NCBI RefSeq assembly: GCF_052115445.1
Contig: NZ_JBFRGR010000002.1
Span: 62,001-126,000, forward strand
DNA: 64,000 bases
Direction of reading: 5' to 3'
Source of the DNA: Paenibacillus_E sp052115445
GTDB lineage: Bacteria > Bacillota > Bacilli > Paenibacillales > NBRC-103111
Shown here: in pieces, positions 36,023 through 44,460 of the stretch
Layout of the letters: the number at the start of each line of letters is the position of its first letter
How positions within the stretch are numbered: the first letter of the stretch is position 1
The notes under the pieces: generated by a model
What the model was told of the DNA's origin: nothing
What the model saw: only the letters and a program-made list of their open reading frames with translations
Database searches by the model: none
Position numbers and translations under genes: made by a program

Positions 36023-37123
36023 CTAAGCGAGTATTTTCTTAAGAATAGGAGTGAGCCCGTCCGCCATTCGCATAAATCCGAGATCAGTCGGATGCACACC
36101 ATCAACGGTGCATTCGTGCGCATTGTCGCCTAGTAATGTTGTGCCATCGTAAAAATAGATGTTAACATCTCCATTTTCACGCAACTGCTCGACGGTCCGG
36201 AGCTGAACTTCTTTACGCTCTTCCTTTTCTAACGTCAACAGCTTGCTATACCTTTCCTTCGCATAAGTAATACAAGATAGCACGAGAATCGGCGTATATG
36301 GATGTTTATTTCGATAAATTTGAATGAATTCGGGTAAAGTCGTTTGCAGCAGTTCCGTGGATACGCAGTTAGCCTCATAATCCAAGACAAGACAGGCAGG
36401 ATCCGGGATTTCTGCTATAACGTGCGCAAGCTCAGGCTCACCTTTGCCATTACCAGAGAAGCCTAAATTTAGAAATTCCATATTCACTCGCCTGGATAGG
36501 ATATTGGGATAGGCCATGCCAGGACGGGTCGCACAACCTCCCTGCGTGATTGAAGTCCCATACAAGATGATCTTCTCGCTGTGATCGTAGGCTGGTGGAG
36601 AGGAGATTGATGCAGCTGGGTCCAAACCGATCCATACCTCTTGAACGCCTTGGTAAAGTGGGAAATTCAAAGTAATGCTTCTATCTGCGCGTTCCATATC
36701 TGTAAACATAACGCTTTCATATTCGGTTTGCTTCGCATCATAGCGAGCCGTACTGTAATAGTACTGTTCACCTGGCTCTCCGATGTAGCAATCGAATCCG
36801 CATTGACCTGTTGCTGGCATATGATACATGTTCGCAGCACTGGACAGCTTTACCTTAATAGAAAGTGAGACCGCATTCGTTGTAAAGCGAATTTGCCCAC
36901 CAGCCGTACAGTTCGCCAAGTTATCAACTGCCTCGGGCAGTTTCCAAGCGGGATTTACTGGCAGCCTGCGATACAACTGTTCCTCCCTCAGCCATCCAAA
37001 ACCTGCTAAAGAAAAAGGTTGCTCCATCGGTGAGTACCATTCGAACTGCTGGTCACCTGGTTGCGGAATCCTCATATTGGCATCCAATTTTAAGACGTCA
37101 CTTGATTGTTGTTGATTTTTCAT
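36023..37123 (-). CDS. SGNH/GDSL hydrolase, probable carbohydrate esterase
   Basis: 366 aa. Residues about 20-165 are an N-terminal beta-sandwich like that of SsfX3-type esterases. The SGNH core follows: KIILYGTSITQGGC with the nucleophile Ser in block I, LNLGFSGNGKGE with block II Gly and block III Asn, and DGVHPTDLGFMRM with the Asp and His of block V. No signal peptide was seen. The family removes acetyl or other acyl groups from sugars and polysaccharides. It is first in an operon with the sensing lipoprotein, kinase and MATE exporter, and divergent from the FAD oxidoreductase operon. A mirrored motif in the spacer (37154-37171 and 37297-37311) suggests shared control. Confidence 0.87.
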   Translation of the reverse strand: MKNQQQSSDVLKLDANMRIPQPGDQQFEWYSPMEQPFSLAGFGWLREEQLYRRLPVNPAWKLPEAVDNLANCTAGGQIRFTTNAVSLSIKVKLSSAANMYHMPATGQCGFDCYIGEPGEQYYYSTARYDAKQTEYESVMFTDMERADRSITLNFPLYQGVQEVWIGLDPAASISSPPAYDHSEKIILYGTSITQGGCATRPGMAYPNILSRRVNMEFLNLGFSGNGKGEPELAHVIAEIPDPACLVLDYEANCVSTELLQTTLPEFIQIYRNKHPYTPILVLSCITYAKERYSKLLTLEKEERKEVQLRTVEQLRENGDVNIYFYDGTTLLGDNAHECTVDGVHPTDLGFMRMADGLTPILKKILA

Positions 37124-37153
37124 TCCAACTATCTCCCCTTATTACGAATTTAT

Positions 37154-37171
37154 ATTCACACACGGTTATCC
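37154..37171. promoter_or_regulatory. Operator-like motif facing the SGNH operon
   Basis: ATTCACACACGGTTATCC, the mirror of 37297-37311 (which reads ATTCACAGGTTATCC on the minus strand). It lies 31 bp before the SGNH start codon. Confidence 0.5.
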
Positions 37172-37296
37172 TGCTAGGTATTCATTCTTCGCCCTCGCTT
37201 GTACAATCCCTTTTTTTTCACAGCGAATGGGTTATTAAAGTACCAAAAGAAGTCATGGTCCTCCGCTGTGGCTATTTACCAGCTGTAATACAATAG

Positions 37297-37311
37297 GGAT
37301 AACCTGTGAAT
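37297..37311. promoter_or_regulatory. Operator-like motif facing the FAD oxidoreductase operon
   Basis: GGATAACCTGTGAAT, followed by GCTAGCAGG. It lies 39 bp before the TTG start at 37350 and mirrors the motif at 37154-37171, where CTGCTAGG also adjoins. Confidence 0.5.
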
Positions 37312-37349
37312 GCTAGCAGGCGAATTGGTTAAAGGAGGGACAATCATCG

Positions 37350-38948
37350 TTGGTTAACACAAAAAGCAATCCCCATACGCACAACCACCAGGTTGATATC
37401 GTCGTGATCGGCGGTGGAACCGGTGGATGCACAGCTGCACTCGCCGCTGCCAAATCCGGCAAAAAAGTGATCATGACCGAGGAAACCGACTGGATCGGCG
37501 GGCAATTAACGAGCCAGGCTGTTCCGCCAGATGAGCACCCGTGGATCGAACAATTTGGCTGTACACGCAGTTATCGTCAGTTTCGAGATGGCGTGCGCGA
37601 TTATTACCGCCGTCATTTCCCACTTACCTCAGAAGCGCGTTCACGAACGCTGCTTAATCCAGGTAATGGCGGCGTTTCACGGTTATGCCATGAGCCGCGG
37701 GCTGCGTTAGCTGTCCTGCAAGATATGCTCGCTCCCTACGTCAACAGCGGGCGTTTACAGATTTTAACTCGCCATCGCCTAGAATCCGTATCTGTGGACG
37801 GCGATGATGTGCGTTCCGTCACGGTGCGCAATTTGACAAGCGGCGATAGCATTACGCTTCATGCTGCTTATTTCCTTGACGCCACCGAGTGTGGCGATGC
37901 TCTGCCACTTGCGGGTGCGGAATATGTTACAGGTGCTGAATCTAAAAGTCAGACCGGTGAGCCGAATGCCGTAGAGGGTGATGCCCTACCGCAAGACATG
38001 CAAGGATTCACCTACTGCTTCGCTATGGATTACATCGAAGGTGAAGATCACACTATTGCACGCCCCGAGCGCTATGACTTCTGGAAGGCATACAAAGCGG
38101 AATTCTGGCCTGATCGTCTGCTCAGCTGGTCCGGTGTTCGCCCGAGTACGCTGGAACATGTCTCCTATGAACTGTTTGAAGGCACGGACAAATACTCCTT
38201 ATTCTTCTATCGGCGCATTATTGATAGCCGGAACTTCGAGGAAGGCTTTTATCCAGGAGACATTACATTGGTCAATTGGCCGCAGAACGACTACTGGCTG
38301 GGCTCTGTGATTGATGTCAGCGCAGAGGACAGAGAGAAGCACCTATGGGATGCGAAACAACTTAGCTTATCCCTGCTTTATTGGCTGCAAACGGAAGCTC
38401 CTCGACCTGATGGCGGGCAAGGTTACCCTGGTCTTCGCCTGCGTCCAGATATCGTCGGTACGGATGACGGACTGGCTATGTATCCCTACATACGAGAGTC
38501 GCGCAGGATCAAGGCAGAGTTTACCGTTCTGGAACAACATGTGAGTACAGCGTGCCGTCCTGACGGAAAAGCCGAACAGTTCCCTGATTCCGTTGGTATC
38601 GGCTGTTACCGCATCGACCTCCATCCGAGTACGGGGAACCGTCATTATATAGATATCTCTTCCCTGCCCTTCCAGATTCCGCTGGGAAGCTTGATTCCGA
38701 TCCGAATGAACAACTTGCTGCCAGCTTGCAAAAATCTGGGTGTCACCCACATCACCAACGGATGTTACCGACTGCATCCCGTCGAGTGGAACATTGGCGA
38801 AGCGGCCGGTTTTCTCGCAAGCCGCTGCATCGACCGTGGCATCTTGCCTCGGGAAGTTCGCAATGAGGCTACTGAGCTTCGCACTTTCCAGAATATGCTT
38901 GAAAGCTACGGTATCGAGCTGGCTTGGCCTGCAATTCGACCTGTTTAA
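37350..38948 (+). CDS. FAD-dependent oxidoreductase (FAD_oxidored family)
   Basis: 532 aa from a TTG with AAAGGAGGG about 10 bases upstream. The N-terminal dinucleotide-binding motif is VDIVVIGGGTGGCTAALAAA, followed by MTEETDWIGGQLTSQ, typical of the FAD_oxidored family. The FAD-side motif AYFLDATECGDALPLAGAEYV is near residue 180, and a C-terminal cofactor-closing segment reads NNLLPACKNLGVTHITNGCYRLHP. Members in glycan loci of Bacillota and Bacteroidota are common, but substrates are uncharacterised; oxidation of a sugar or polyol is likely. First gene of a three-gene operon with a Gfo/Idh dehydrogenase (32-bp gap) and a secreted GHL10 protein (19-bp gap). Confidence 0.88.
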   Translation: MVNTKSNPHTHNHQVDIVVIGGGTGGCTAALAAAKSGKKVIMTEETDWIGGQLTSQAVPPDEHPWIEQFGCTRSYRQFRDGVRDYYRRHFPLTSEARSRTLLNPGNGGVSRLCHEPRAALAVLQDMLAPYVNSGRLQILTRHRLESVSVDGDDVRSVTVRNLTSGDSITLHAAYFLDATECGDALPLAGAEYVTGAESKSQTGEPNAVEGDALPQDMQGFTYCFAMDYIEGEDHTIARPERYDFWKAYKAEFWPDRLLSWSGVRPSTLEHVSYELFEGTDKYSLFFYRRIIDSRNFEEGFYPGDITLVNWPQNDYWLGSVIDVSAEDREKHLWDAKQLSLSLLYWLQTEAPRPDGGQGYPGLRLRPDIVGTDDGLAMYPYIRESRRIKAEFTVLEQHVSTACRPDGKAEQFPDSVGIGCYRIDLHPSTGNRHYIDISSLPFQIPLGSLIPIRMNNLLPACKNLGVTHITNGCYRLHPVEWNIGEAAGFLASRCIDRGILPREVRNEATELRTFQNMLESYGIELAWPAIRPV

Positions 38949-38980
38949 CATTAATCATTCATAAGAAGAGGAGCATGAAC

Positions 38981-40039
38981 ATGAGTAAAATACGCATTGG
39001 TATCATTGGCGCAGGTTCCATTTCCGAAATGCATTTGAAATCCTATCACACGAATCCGAATGCTGAACTCTATGCCATCTGTGACTTAAACGAGGAACGC
39101 GCGAAAGCAAAAGCTGAAAAATACGGCATCCAACATATCTATACGAGCTATGAAGAATTGCTTGCTAATGATGCTATAGATGCAATTAGCATTTGTACAT
39201 GGAACAATAGCCATGCCCAAATTTCCATTGCCGCCTTGGAGGCTGGTAAAAACGTACTCACCGAAAAGCCCCTATGTACATCGGTGAAAGAGGCGTTAGA
39301 AATCGAAGACGCCGTTCGTCGTACTGGCAAAACGCTGCAAGTTGGTTTTGTTCGTCGCTACGCCTCGAATACCCGCATCATCAAATCGTTCCTCGATAAC
39401 AACGAGCTCGGCGACATTTACTACGCGAAGGCATCGTGCATTCGTCGATTAGGCAACCCCGGGGGCTGGTTCTCCGATGTGGATCGTTCGGGCGGCGGCC
39501 CGCTTATCGACGTAGGTGTCCACGTCATTGACCTTTGCTGGTACTTAATGGGACGTCCTAAAGTAAAATCAATTTCCGGTAATACCTATAAAAAACTTGG
39601 CAATCGTGCCAATGTGAAGAACCTGGCTTTTTATAAAGCTGCTGATTATGACCCTACACACAATACCGTCGAAGATTTGGCCAATGCTTTGATTCGATTC
39701 GAGAACGGTGCCTCCATACTAGTTGATGTTAGCTTTACGCTTCATGCTAAGGAAGATGAATTGACAGTGAAGCTGTATGGGGAAAAAGGCGGAGCCGAGT
39801 TGGAGCCGCAGCTATCCATCATCACAGAGAAGTATGACACCATTCTGAACCTCACACCGCAGATTAATAACCTTTCCTTCGACTTTGTTGCCGGCTTTCA
39901 AGATGAAATTAATTACTTCATTGAAGTCTGCCAAGGTAAAAAAGAGACTCTTTCCCCTGTACAGGACGGGGTTGAGATGATGAAAATACTATGCGGTGTC
40001 TATGAATCTAGCGAAAAAGGTGAAGAAATCCGTTTCTAG
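38981..40039 (+). CDS. Gfo/Idh/MocA-family oxidoreductase
   Basis: 352 aa from the ATG at 38981 (MSKIRIGIIGAGSISEMH), with GAGGAG 9 bases upstream; the frame begins 19 codons earlier inside the previous gene. The Rossmann motif is GIIGAGSISEMHLKSY. The hallmark EKPLC sits at about residues 95-99 with the catalytic-region Lys, and the C-terminal domain contains GGPLIDVGVHVIDLCWYLMG, where Asp and His are the usual catalytic positions. It is an NAD(P)-dependent sugar or polyol dehydrogenase, cytoplasmic. Paired with the FAD oxidoreductase it could carry out a two-step oxidation and reduction of a sugar, as known for other Gfo/Idh pairs (inference). Confidence 0.92.
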   Translation: MSKIRIGIIGAGSISEMHLKSYHTNPNAELYAICDLNEERAKAKAEKYGIQHIYTSYEELLANDAIDAISICTWNNSHAQISIAALEAGKNVLTEKPLCTSVKEALEIEDAVRRTGKTLQVGFVRRYASNTRIIKSFLDNNELGDIYYAKASCIRRLGNPGGWFSDVDRSGGGPLIDVGVHVIDLCWYLMGRPKVKSISGNTYKKLGNRANVKNLAFYKAADYDPTHNTVEDLANALIRFENGASILVDVSFTLHAKEDELTVKLYGEKGGAELEPQLSIITEKYDTILNLTPQINNLSFDFVAGFQDEINYFIEVCQGKKETLSPVQDGVEMMKILCGVYESSEKGEEIRF

Positions 40040-40058
40040 GGAAGGAATGTGAAACCAA

Positions 40059-43000
40059 TTGAATAAATCGAAATGGCTAATCATGACTTTATTGATTACA
40101 TTACTCGCATCTTCTTGGTCCATAACCGCATCTGCGGCAACCAGCCCCACTGATTTCATTGAAGTAGAAGCAGCACCCGTCGATATTACGATCGACATTG
40201 AAGGTCCACGTAAGCAAATCAATGCCGTTGATACGGATATGAGTAGAATCACCGATTATGTCGCTTTATTCACAACGGAATTTGCAACATCCGTTACCGT
40301 TGGCACCACCTCCATCGGCGTTGTCGTCGATGCGACAAATCATGTGACTCGGGTTGTCAACCCATCCGTTAACGGCGGTGTGCCCGTCTGGACAGGACCT
40401 ACAACCTTGACGATCCCGCAAGGCGGCTTCATCCTTGTCGCCAATGATGACAGCTGGGCGAATAAAACTTTCAAACAATATCTGGCGAAAAATTTCAAGG
40501 TTGGCGACCTCATTAAGCTGCGTAAAAATGGTGAAGTGATCCCCGTTTCCGCACTCATGACGGGCCAAGGACTTCAAGCGCGTCTTAAACTGGACAATGA
40601 CGATTGGTTTACGGTAACCGAGCCGAAAACGATAGTTTCCGGCAAGTTGGACAATATGGAGTCAGGTGTCACGTATGCGATTCGCATTAACCAAACTTCG
40701 GTTGCTTTGCAAGCGAATGGCACTTTCCAGAGTGTGTTTGTTCTTACTGAAGGCGTGAATTATCTAGATGTCGTCGCGTCTAAGAATGGCGTAGAGAATG
40801 ATCGGAAAACGCTTGTTGTGTTTTATAAAAAACAAACCAGTGCTGCCAAGGAAGTCGTCCTCTGGGTCGACCAAGGCACGAATATTTTCAAACTGCAAAC
40901 GCCTGAAAATATCCGTGATATGCTGACCAAAGCGAAAGATGCTGGCGTGACCGCTGTTGCCCTTGACGTCAAAGGCGTCGAAGGCTTCGCCAACTATAAG
41001 AAGAACGATTTGACGAATCGTCCTCACATTTCACAAATGACAGCACCAACGCGTAAGGGTGCCAATCCGAATCTGGACATGTTGGAAGAATTTATCAAGT
41101 ACGGACATCAGCTTGGTATCAAAATCCATGCCGCCTTTAACGTTTTTGCCGAAGGCTCACCTGCACACAACGAGTATGGACTCCTTAACCAGCATCTGGA
41201 TTGGGAAGAGCAAGTGTATCGTCCCGAGGATAATGGTCAAATTTTGCGTCTGCGTGAGAGCAAATACTTTACATCGGGCAAATCTCTCGTTGCATTTGTT
41301 AACCCAGCCAATGAGGATGTAAGAGCTTTTGAGCTGAAAAACATGGAAGAAGTAATTAAGAACTACGATGTAGATGGCGTTGTTCTGGATCGTACCCGCT
41401 ATGACAACGAAACAGCCGACTTCAGCCCCTTGACGCGTGCGAAGTTTGAAGCGTTTCTCGCTACACGGGGTAAGCAGCTGACGAATTGGCCTGCGGATGT
41501 TTTCAGCTATGTGAACAATGTGCGCCAAGCAGGTCCGCTCATCAATGACTGGTGGGAGTTCCGCTCGCAAACGATCAAAACATTCACTGATGATGTTCGA
41601 TTATTAACCGATCGTTACTCTGCTTTAAAAGGTCATAAGGTCTATTCCTCCGCCTATGTGGGTTCTTGGTTTGAGTCCTATTATTTGAACGGCGTCCATT
41701 GGGGCAGCCCGAATTTCAAGTACGACAGCCGTTTACAACTACCGGATGACAGCCTATATACCGACTCATATGCGCGGACCGGTTATTCGGGCAACATCGA
41801 TTTCCTCATGATTGGTACGTATCAAACGACACAAAAGGAAATTGAACATCATATAACTTTGGGCAATATCGTAACCAATGGTGAAATTCCGATGTATGCG
41901 AGTATCGCCTTAGCGAACATCCAAGACCCTCCTCTGCAGCGTTCCGTGTTCCAAGCTGGCTTGTCGCTATCGAATGGCCTCATGCTCTTCGATCTTTCAC
42001 AAGTCAACTGGTCCGTGGTGAAGGCATCGCTCCATAATGTGGCATATGTGAAGGATTATCAAATCGGATCGAGCATTCCAGGTAGTCCTGAGTTGTTCCT
42101 TGAAGCGGATCTCTTCAATGTGAGCCGGAACGAGAATAATCTCAACATTTATTCCGCTGACTTTGGTCAAACCACGGCCACTAGCACGTTCGGAGTGGAG
42201 GCTATCGTAGACAGCTCAGGCAAAGTCACGAAAGTCGTTAACCAGCAGCAGGCGCTTACCTGGAACTGGACCAATATGTCACCGAACAACAGTGTGATTC
42301 CACAAGGCGGCTTCGTGATTTCTGCGCTGGATGCTTCCGGCGTGCGAACGAGAAGACAGTTGGTCGCAAGAACCTATAAGGTTGGTGATGATGTACGTTC
42401 GGCTGTGCTGCGAGGGTATTTGGATTATGCGAATACGAGCACAGCGCTGCGTAATCTTGAGATCAAGGGCAATGTTGAAGTGCTTGGATCGGGGATGGCA
42501 CGTGTTCTTCTTAATGGAGTACCTGCTGAGGTGTCCAGTAACGGAGACTTCAGCGGAAATGTGGAGCTTGCCATCGGCGTTAATAATTTGCGAGTTTCCG
42601 TCTATGTAGATGGTCGCAAAACGAACGAGAAAACCGTAAACATCACGCGTACAGCCCCTGTCATCACAGGCATCGCACTTGATTCTGCTGCGTATCGACT
42701 TGTAGCAGGTGATGTGCATGCAACGGTTACAACTGCCGTTTACTCGGATCTATCGAGCGCTGTTGTAGCTGGAGCTACGTTCAGCTCTAGTGATCCGTCG
42801 GTAGCCACCGTTTCTGCAGATGGGAAGGTTACCGCATTGAAAGCTGGTACAGCGGAAATTACGGTTGTATATGAGGGGAAAACGGCCAAGTCGATCGTAA
42901 CTGTCGCGGACGTGGCGAGTCTCAGCTTCGACGAAAACAAACACAGTCTTGTCAAAGGTGAAACCTACCAAGCACCGCTCAAAGCAACTTACACCGATGG

Positions 43001-43214
43001 CGTGGTTGGCTACATCAACCAAGGCGTGACCTACAGCTCTTCACTCGGTAAAGTGGCATCCATTACAGCTGACGGTATCATCACAGCTATGAAGCCCGGG
43101 TCTGCTACAATCAACGCTTCCTATCGTGGCAAGCAGGCTGACATCAAGATTAAAGTGTTCAATAGCCATAAAGACAAGAGTGAAGATGCCGTGATGGAGG
43201 AATCCATCGACTGA
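40059..43214 (+). CDS. Secreted GHL10-type glycoside hydrolase with Big2 domains
   Basis: 1051 aa from a TTG (NKSKWLIMTLLITLL) with AAGGAA upstream. Signal peptide 1-27 (ends TASA). Residues about 60-150 and 690-780 are two copies of a beta module with the shared string PQGGF near VVN (TIPQGGFILVAND and VIPQGGFVISALD) and a YKVGD or FKVGD ending; they flank the catalytic domain. That domain, about 265-600, belongs to the GHL10 (formerly DUF187) family: EVVLWVDQGTN, AGVTAVALDVKG, GIKIHAAFNVFAEGSP, YDVDGVVLDRTRYD. Asp and Glu residues in the last strands are candidates for catalysis. Two Big2 Ig-like domains end the protein (about 870-1035). There is no SLH or LPXTG, so it is free or loosely bound. 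The substrate is unknown. Confidence 0.88.
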   Translation: MNKSKWLIMTLLITLLASSWSITASAATSPTDFIEVEAAPVDITIDIEGPRKQINAVDTDMSRITDYVALFTTEFATSVTVGTTSIGVVVDATNHVTRVVNPSVNGGVPVWTGPTTLTIPQGGFILVANDDSWANKTFKQYLAKNFKVGDLIKLRKNGEVIPVSALMTGQGLQARLKLDNDDWFTVTEPKTIVSGKLDNMESGVTYAIRINQTSVALQANGTFQSVFVLTEGVNYLDVVASKNGVENDRKTLVVFYKKQTSAAKEVVLWVDQGTNIFKLQTPENIRDMLTKAKDAGVTAVALDVKGVEGFANYKKNDLTNRPHISQMTAPTRKGANPNLDMLEEFIKYGHQLGIKIHAAFNVFAEGSPAHNEYGLLNQHLDWEEQVYRPEDNGQILRLRESKYFTSGKSLVAFVNPANEDVRAFELKNMEEVIKNYDVDGVVLDRTRYDNETADFSPLTRAKFEAFLATRGKQLTNWPADVFSYVNNVRQAGPLINDWWEFRSQTIKTFTDDVRLLTDRYSALKGHKVYSSAYVGSWFESYYLNGVHWGSPNFKYDSRLQLPDDSLYTDSYARTGYSGNIDFLMIGTYQTTQKEIEHHITLGNIVTNGEIPMYASIALANIQDPPLQRSVFQAGLSLSNGLMLFDLSQVNWSVVKASLHNVAYVKDYQIGSSIPGSPELFLEADLFNVSRNENNLNIYSADFGQTTATSTFGVEAIVDSSGKVTKVVNQQQALTWNWTNMSPNNSVIPQGGFVISALDASGVRTRRQLVARTYKVGDDVRSAVLRGYLDYANTSTALRNLEIKGNVEVLGSGMARVLLNGVPAEVSSNGDFSGNVELAIGVNNLRVSVYVDGRKTNEKTVNITRTAPVITGIALDSAAYRLVAGDVHATVTTAVYSDLSSAVVAGATFSSSDPSVATVSADGKVTALKAGTAEITVVYEGKTAKSIVTVADVASLSFDENKHSLVKGETYQAPLKATYTDGVVGYINQGVTYSSSLGKVASITADGIITAMKPGSATINASYRGKQADIKIKVFNSHKDKSEDAVMEESID

Positions 43215-43244
43215 GTTTTCCTCATACGCGTCGCCGCTTCTGCA

Positions 43245-43276
43245 CACGAGTTCGTCGATTCGACGATGAACTCGTG
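43245..43276 (+). terminator. Hairpin after the GHL10 gene
   Basis: CACGAGTTCGTCG and its complement with one G-T pair, short loop; it lacks a strong T run, so it is a weak terminator. Confidence 0.55.
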
Positions 43277-43349
43277 CGCTTTGCTCTGCCGGCACCATTA
43301 GACCGAAAATACCGAATTAATTTCAGTATCCGCATCATAGAATCCCGAT

Positions 43350-43482
43350 TAGTCCTAACTCGCCTAACTAAATCGATACAAACACCACCCTCCCTTGAAA
43401 AATGGGCAGATTGTTCGGCAAAATCAGACTAATTGTTTTTATTTGGAATGAATCCTCGATTTAATTCGGAGATATCGGACTA
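43350..43482 (+). repeat. 133-bp palindromic intergenic element, family 2, copy D
   Basis: Starts TAGTCCTAACTCGCCTAACT and ends GAGATATCGGACTA. Same length and orientation as copy C at 14911-15043. Inner arms GCCTAACTAAATC and GATTGTTCGGC are more degenerate than in copy C. It ends 2 bp before the terminator stem. Confidence 0.75.
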
Positions 43483-43484
43483 AA

Positions 43485-43541
43485 AAAGATGAGGCCTTCT
43501 CAAAATGGTCTATTTAGACCTTTTGAGACAGCCTCATCTTT
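43485..43541 (-). terminator. Bidirectional terminator between the GHL10 and Gfo/Idh-like genes
   Basis: A two-part stem: AAAGATGAGGC with GCCTCATCTTT outside and TCTCAAAA-GGTCTA with TAGACC-TTTTGAGA inside, with A and T runs at the ends. Confidence 0.85.
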
Positions 43542-43561
43542 CTATGTCAAACACCAACGTC

Positions 43562-44398
43562 TTACGGCAGCTTCAGCCACTGATATGGCGTCTTCGCAGC
43601 CTTCATGCCGACATCTAGAATCGTAGCGATCGCTATCGTTTCCTCATGGGAAACAGGCGGCTTGCCCGACTCGAAAAACCCAATCAAATTCTCGATAAAT
43701 GCTCCGAAGAAGTCCGACTCAATCTTTAGAAATTTTGACTGCCCTCCATCATAGTAAAGGGCCATACTAAATGGACATTCCCAGCCGTATTGATGAAACA
43801 CCGCTTGCCGGCCATCCCCATATCCAATTAACAACGCTGGCGTCTTGTCCGTGCCAACCCACATCACACGTCTCACATCCGTCCCCATCAAGGAGACGAT
43901 TGGCTCCACCTGATGAATAGCATAGTTAGCATACGTCCCTGGCCCTAAGCTGATGATGGACTCGATCCCTTGCTTCTCAATGCCCGCATACTCAGCTGCA
44001 AACCGCAGCGCTGAGGTCGAATACATCGGAGTTCGGTGCTTTTCCGCAAGCTCAAACATCCGTAAGGCAGCTGCTCGATCAGGAGCGAACGTTTTATCAA
44101 TGTAAGTTGGCTTGCCCGACTGCAGGGCTAGCCTTGCGAGCTCCTCGTGAAATTCGGGATGATCCGGGGAAAGAACGACCAAATAATCGCTTTGCTCCAC
44201 AACCTCCTCGATGGAATTAAGCAGCTGAATCCCCTTCTTCTGGCACCATTCCGCATTGCTAAGCTTCCCATCCAGATTCGTTTTCCCATACGCATATGCA
44301 ACCTGCATACGTCCACTCGTCGCCTTATCGATCCAAGCTGGGTATTTCTCCGCGTGCCATTCATCTAGAAAATAATCAATAAACCCGATTTTCTTCAT
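43562..44398 (-). CDS. Gfo/Idh/MocA-like protein, short form
   Basis: 278 aa from the ATG at 44398 (MKKIGFIDYFLDEWHAEKYP), with GGAG 7 bases upstream; the GTG at 44410 is too close to the site. The Rossmann-like N-terminal part contains EVVEQSDYLVVLSPDHPEFHEELA and the equivalent of the EKP motif reads GKPTYIDKTFAPDR, so the usual Glu-Lys-Pro is replaced by IDKTF. The C-terminal domain is shorter than in typical dehydrogenases (about 340 aa). Related proteins in Paenibacillus are annotated as putative oxidoreductases. It follows the lipoprotein at 44461 with a terminator between, so expression may be reduced relative to the importer. Catalytic activity is uncertain. Confidence 0.75.
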   Translation of the reverse strand: MKKIGFIDYFLDEWHAEKYPAWIDKATSGRMQVAYAYGKTNLDGKLSNAEWCQKKGIQLLNSIEEVVEQSDYLVVLSPDHPEFHEELARLALQSGKPTYIDKTFAPDRAAALRMFELAEKHRTPMYSTSALRFAAEYAGIEKQGIESIISLGPGTYANYAIHQVEPIVSLMGTDVRRVMWVGTDKTPALLIGYGDGRQAVFHQYGWECPFSMALYYDGGQSKFLKIESDFFGAFIENLIGFFESGKPPVSHEETIAIATILDVGMKAAKTPYQWLKLP

Positions 44399-44428
44399 CT
44401 CAAACTCCACTCCCTCATGTAATCAAAA

Positions 44429-44452
44429 CCCCCACGGCTTAACCGCAGGGGA
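44429..44452 (-). terminator. Terminator after the importer lipoprotein (locus 2)
   Basis: CCCCTGCGG, TTAAG loop, CCGTGGGGG and a T run on the minus strand, 9 bp past the lipoprotein stop. It would act as an attenuator before the Gfo/Idh-like gene. Confidence 0.75.
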
Positions 44453-44460
44453 TTTCGTTG

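Larger units (their letters stand above)
43215..43561. other. 347-bp intergenic region between convergent operons
   Basis: Contains the plus-strand hairpin at 43245-43276, the full 133-bp family 2 repeat at 43350-43482 and the terminator at 43485-43541. No gene. Confidence 0.7.

Noticed and set aside
41157..41570. 137-codon minus-strand frame inside the GHL10 gene
   Set aside because: Antisense shadow within the conserved catalytic domain.
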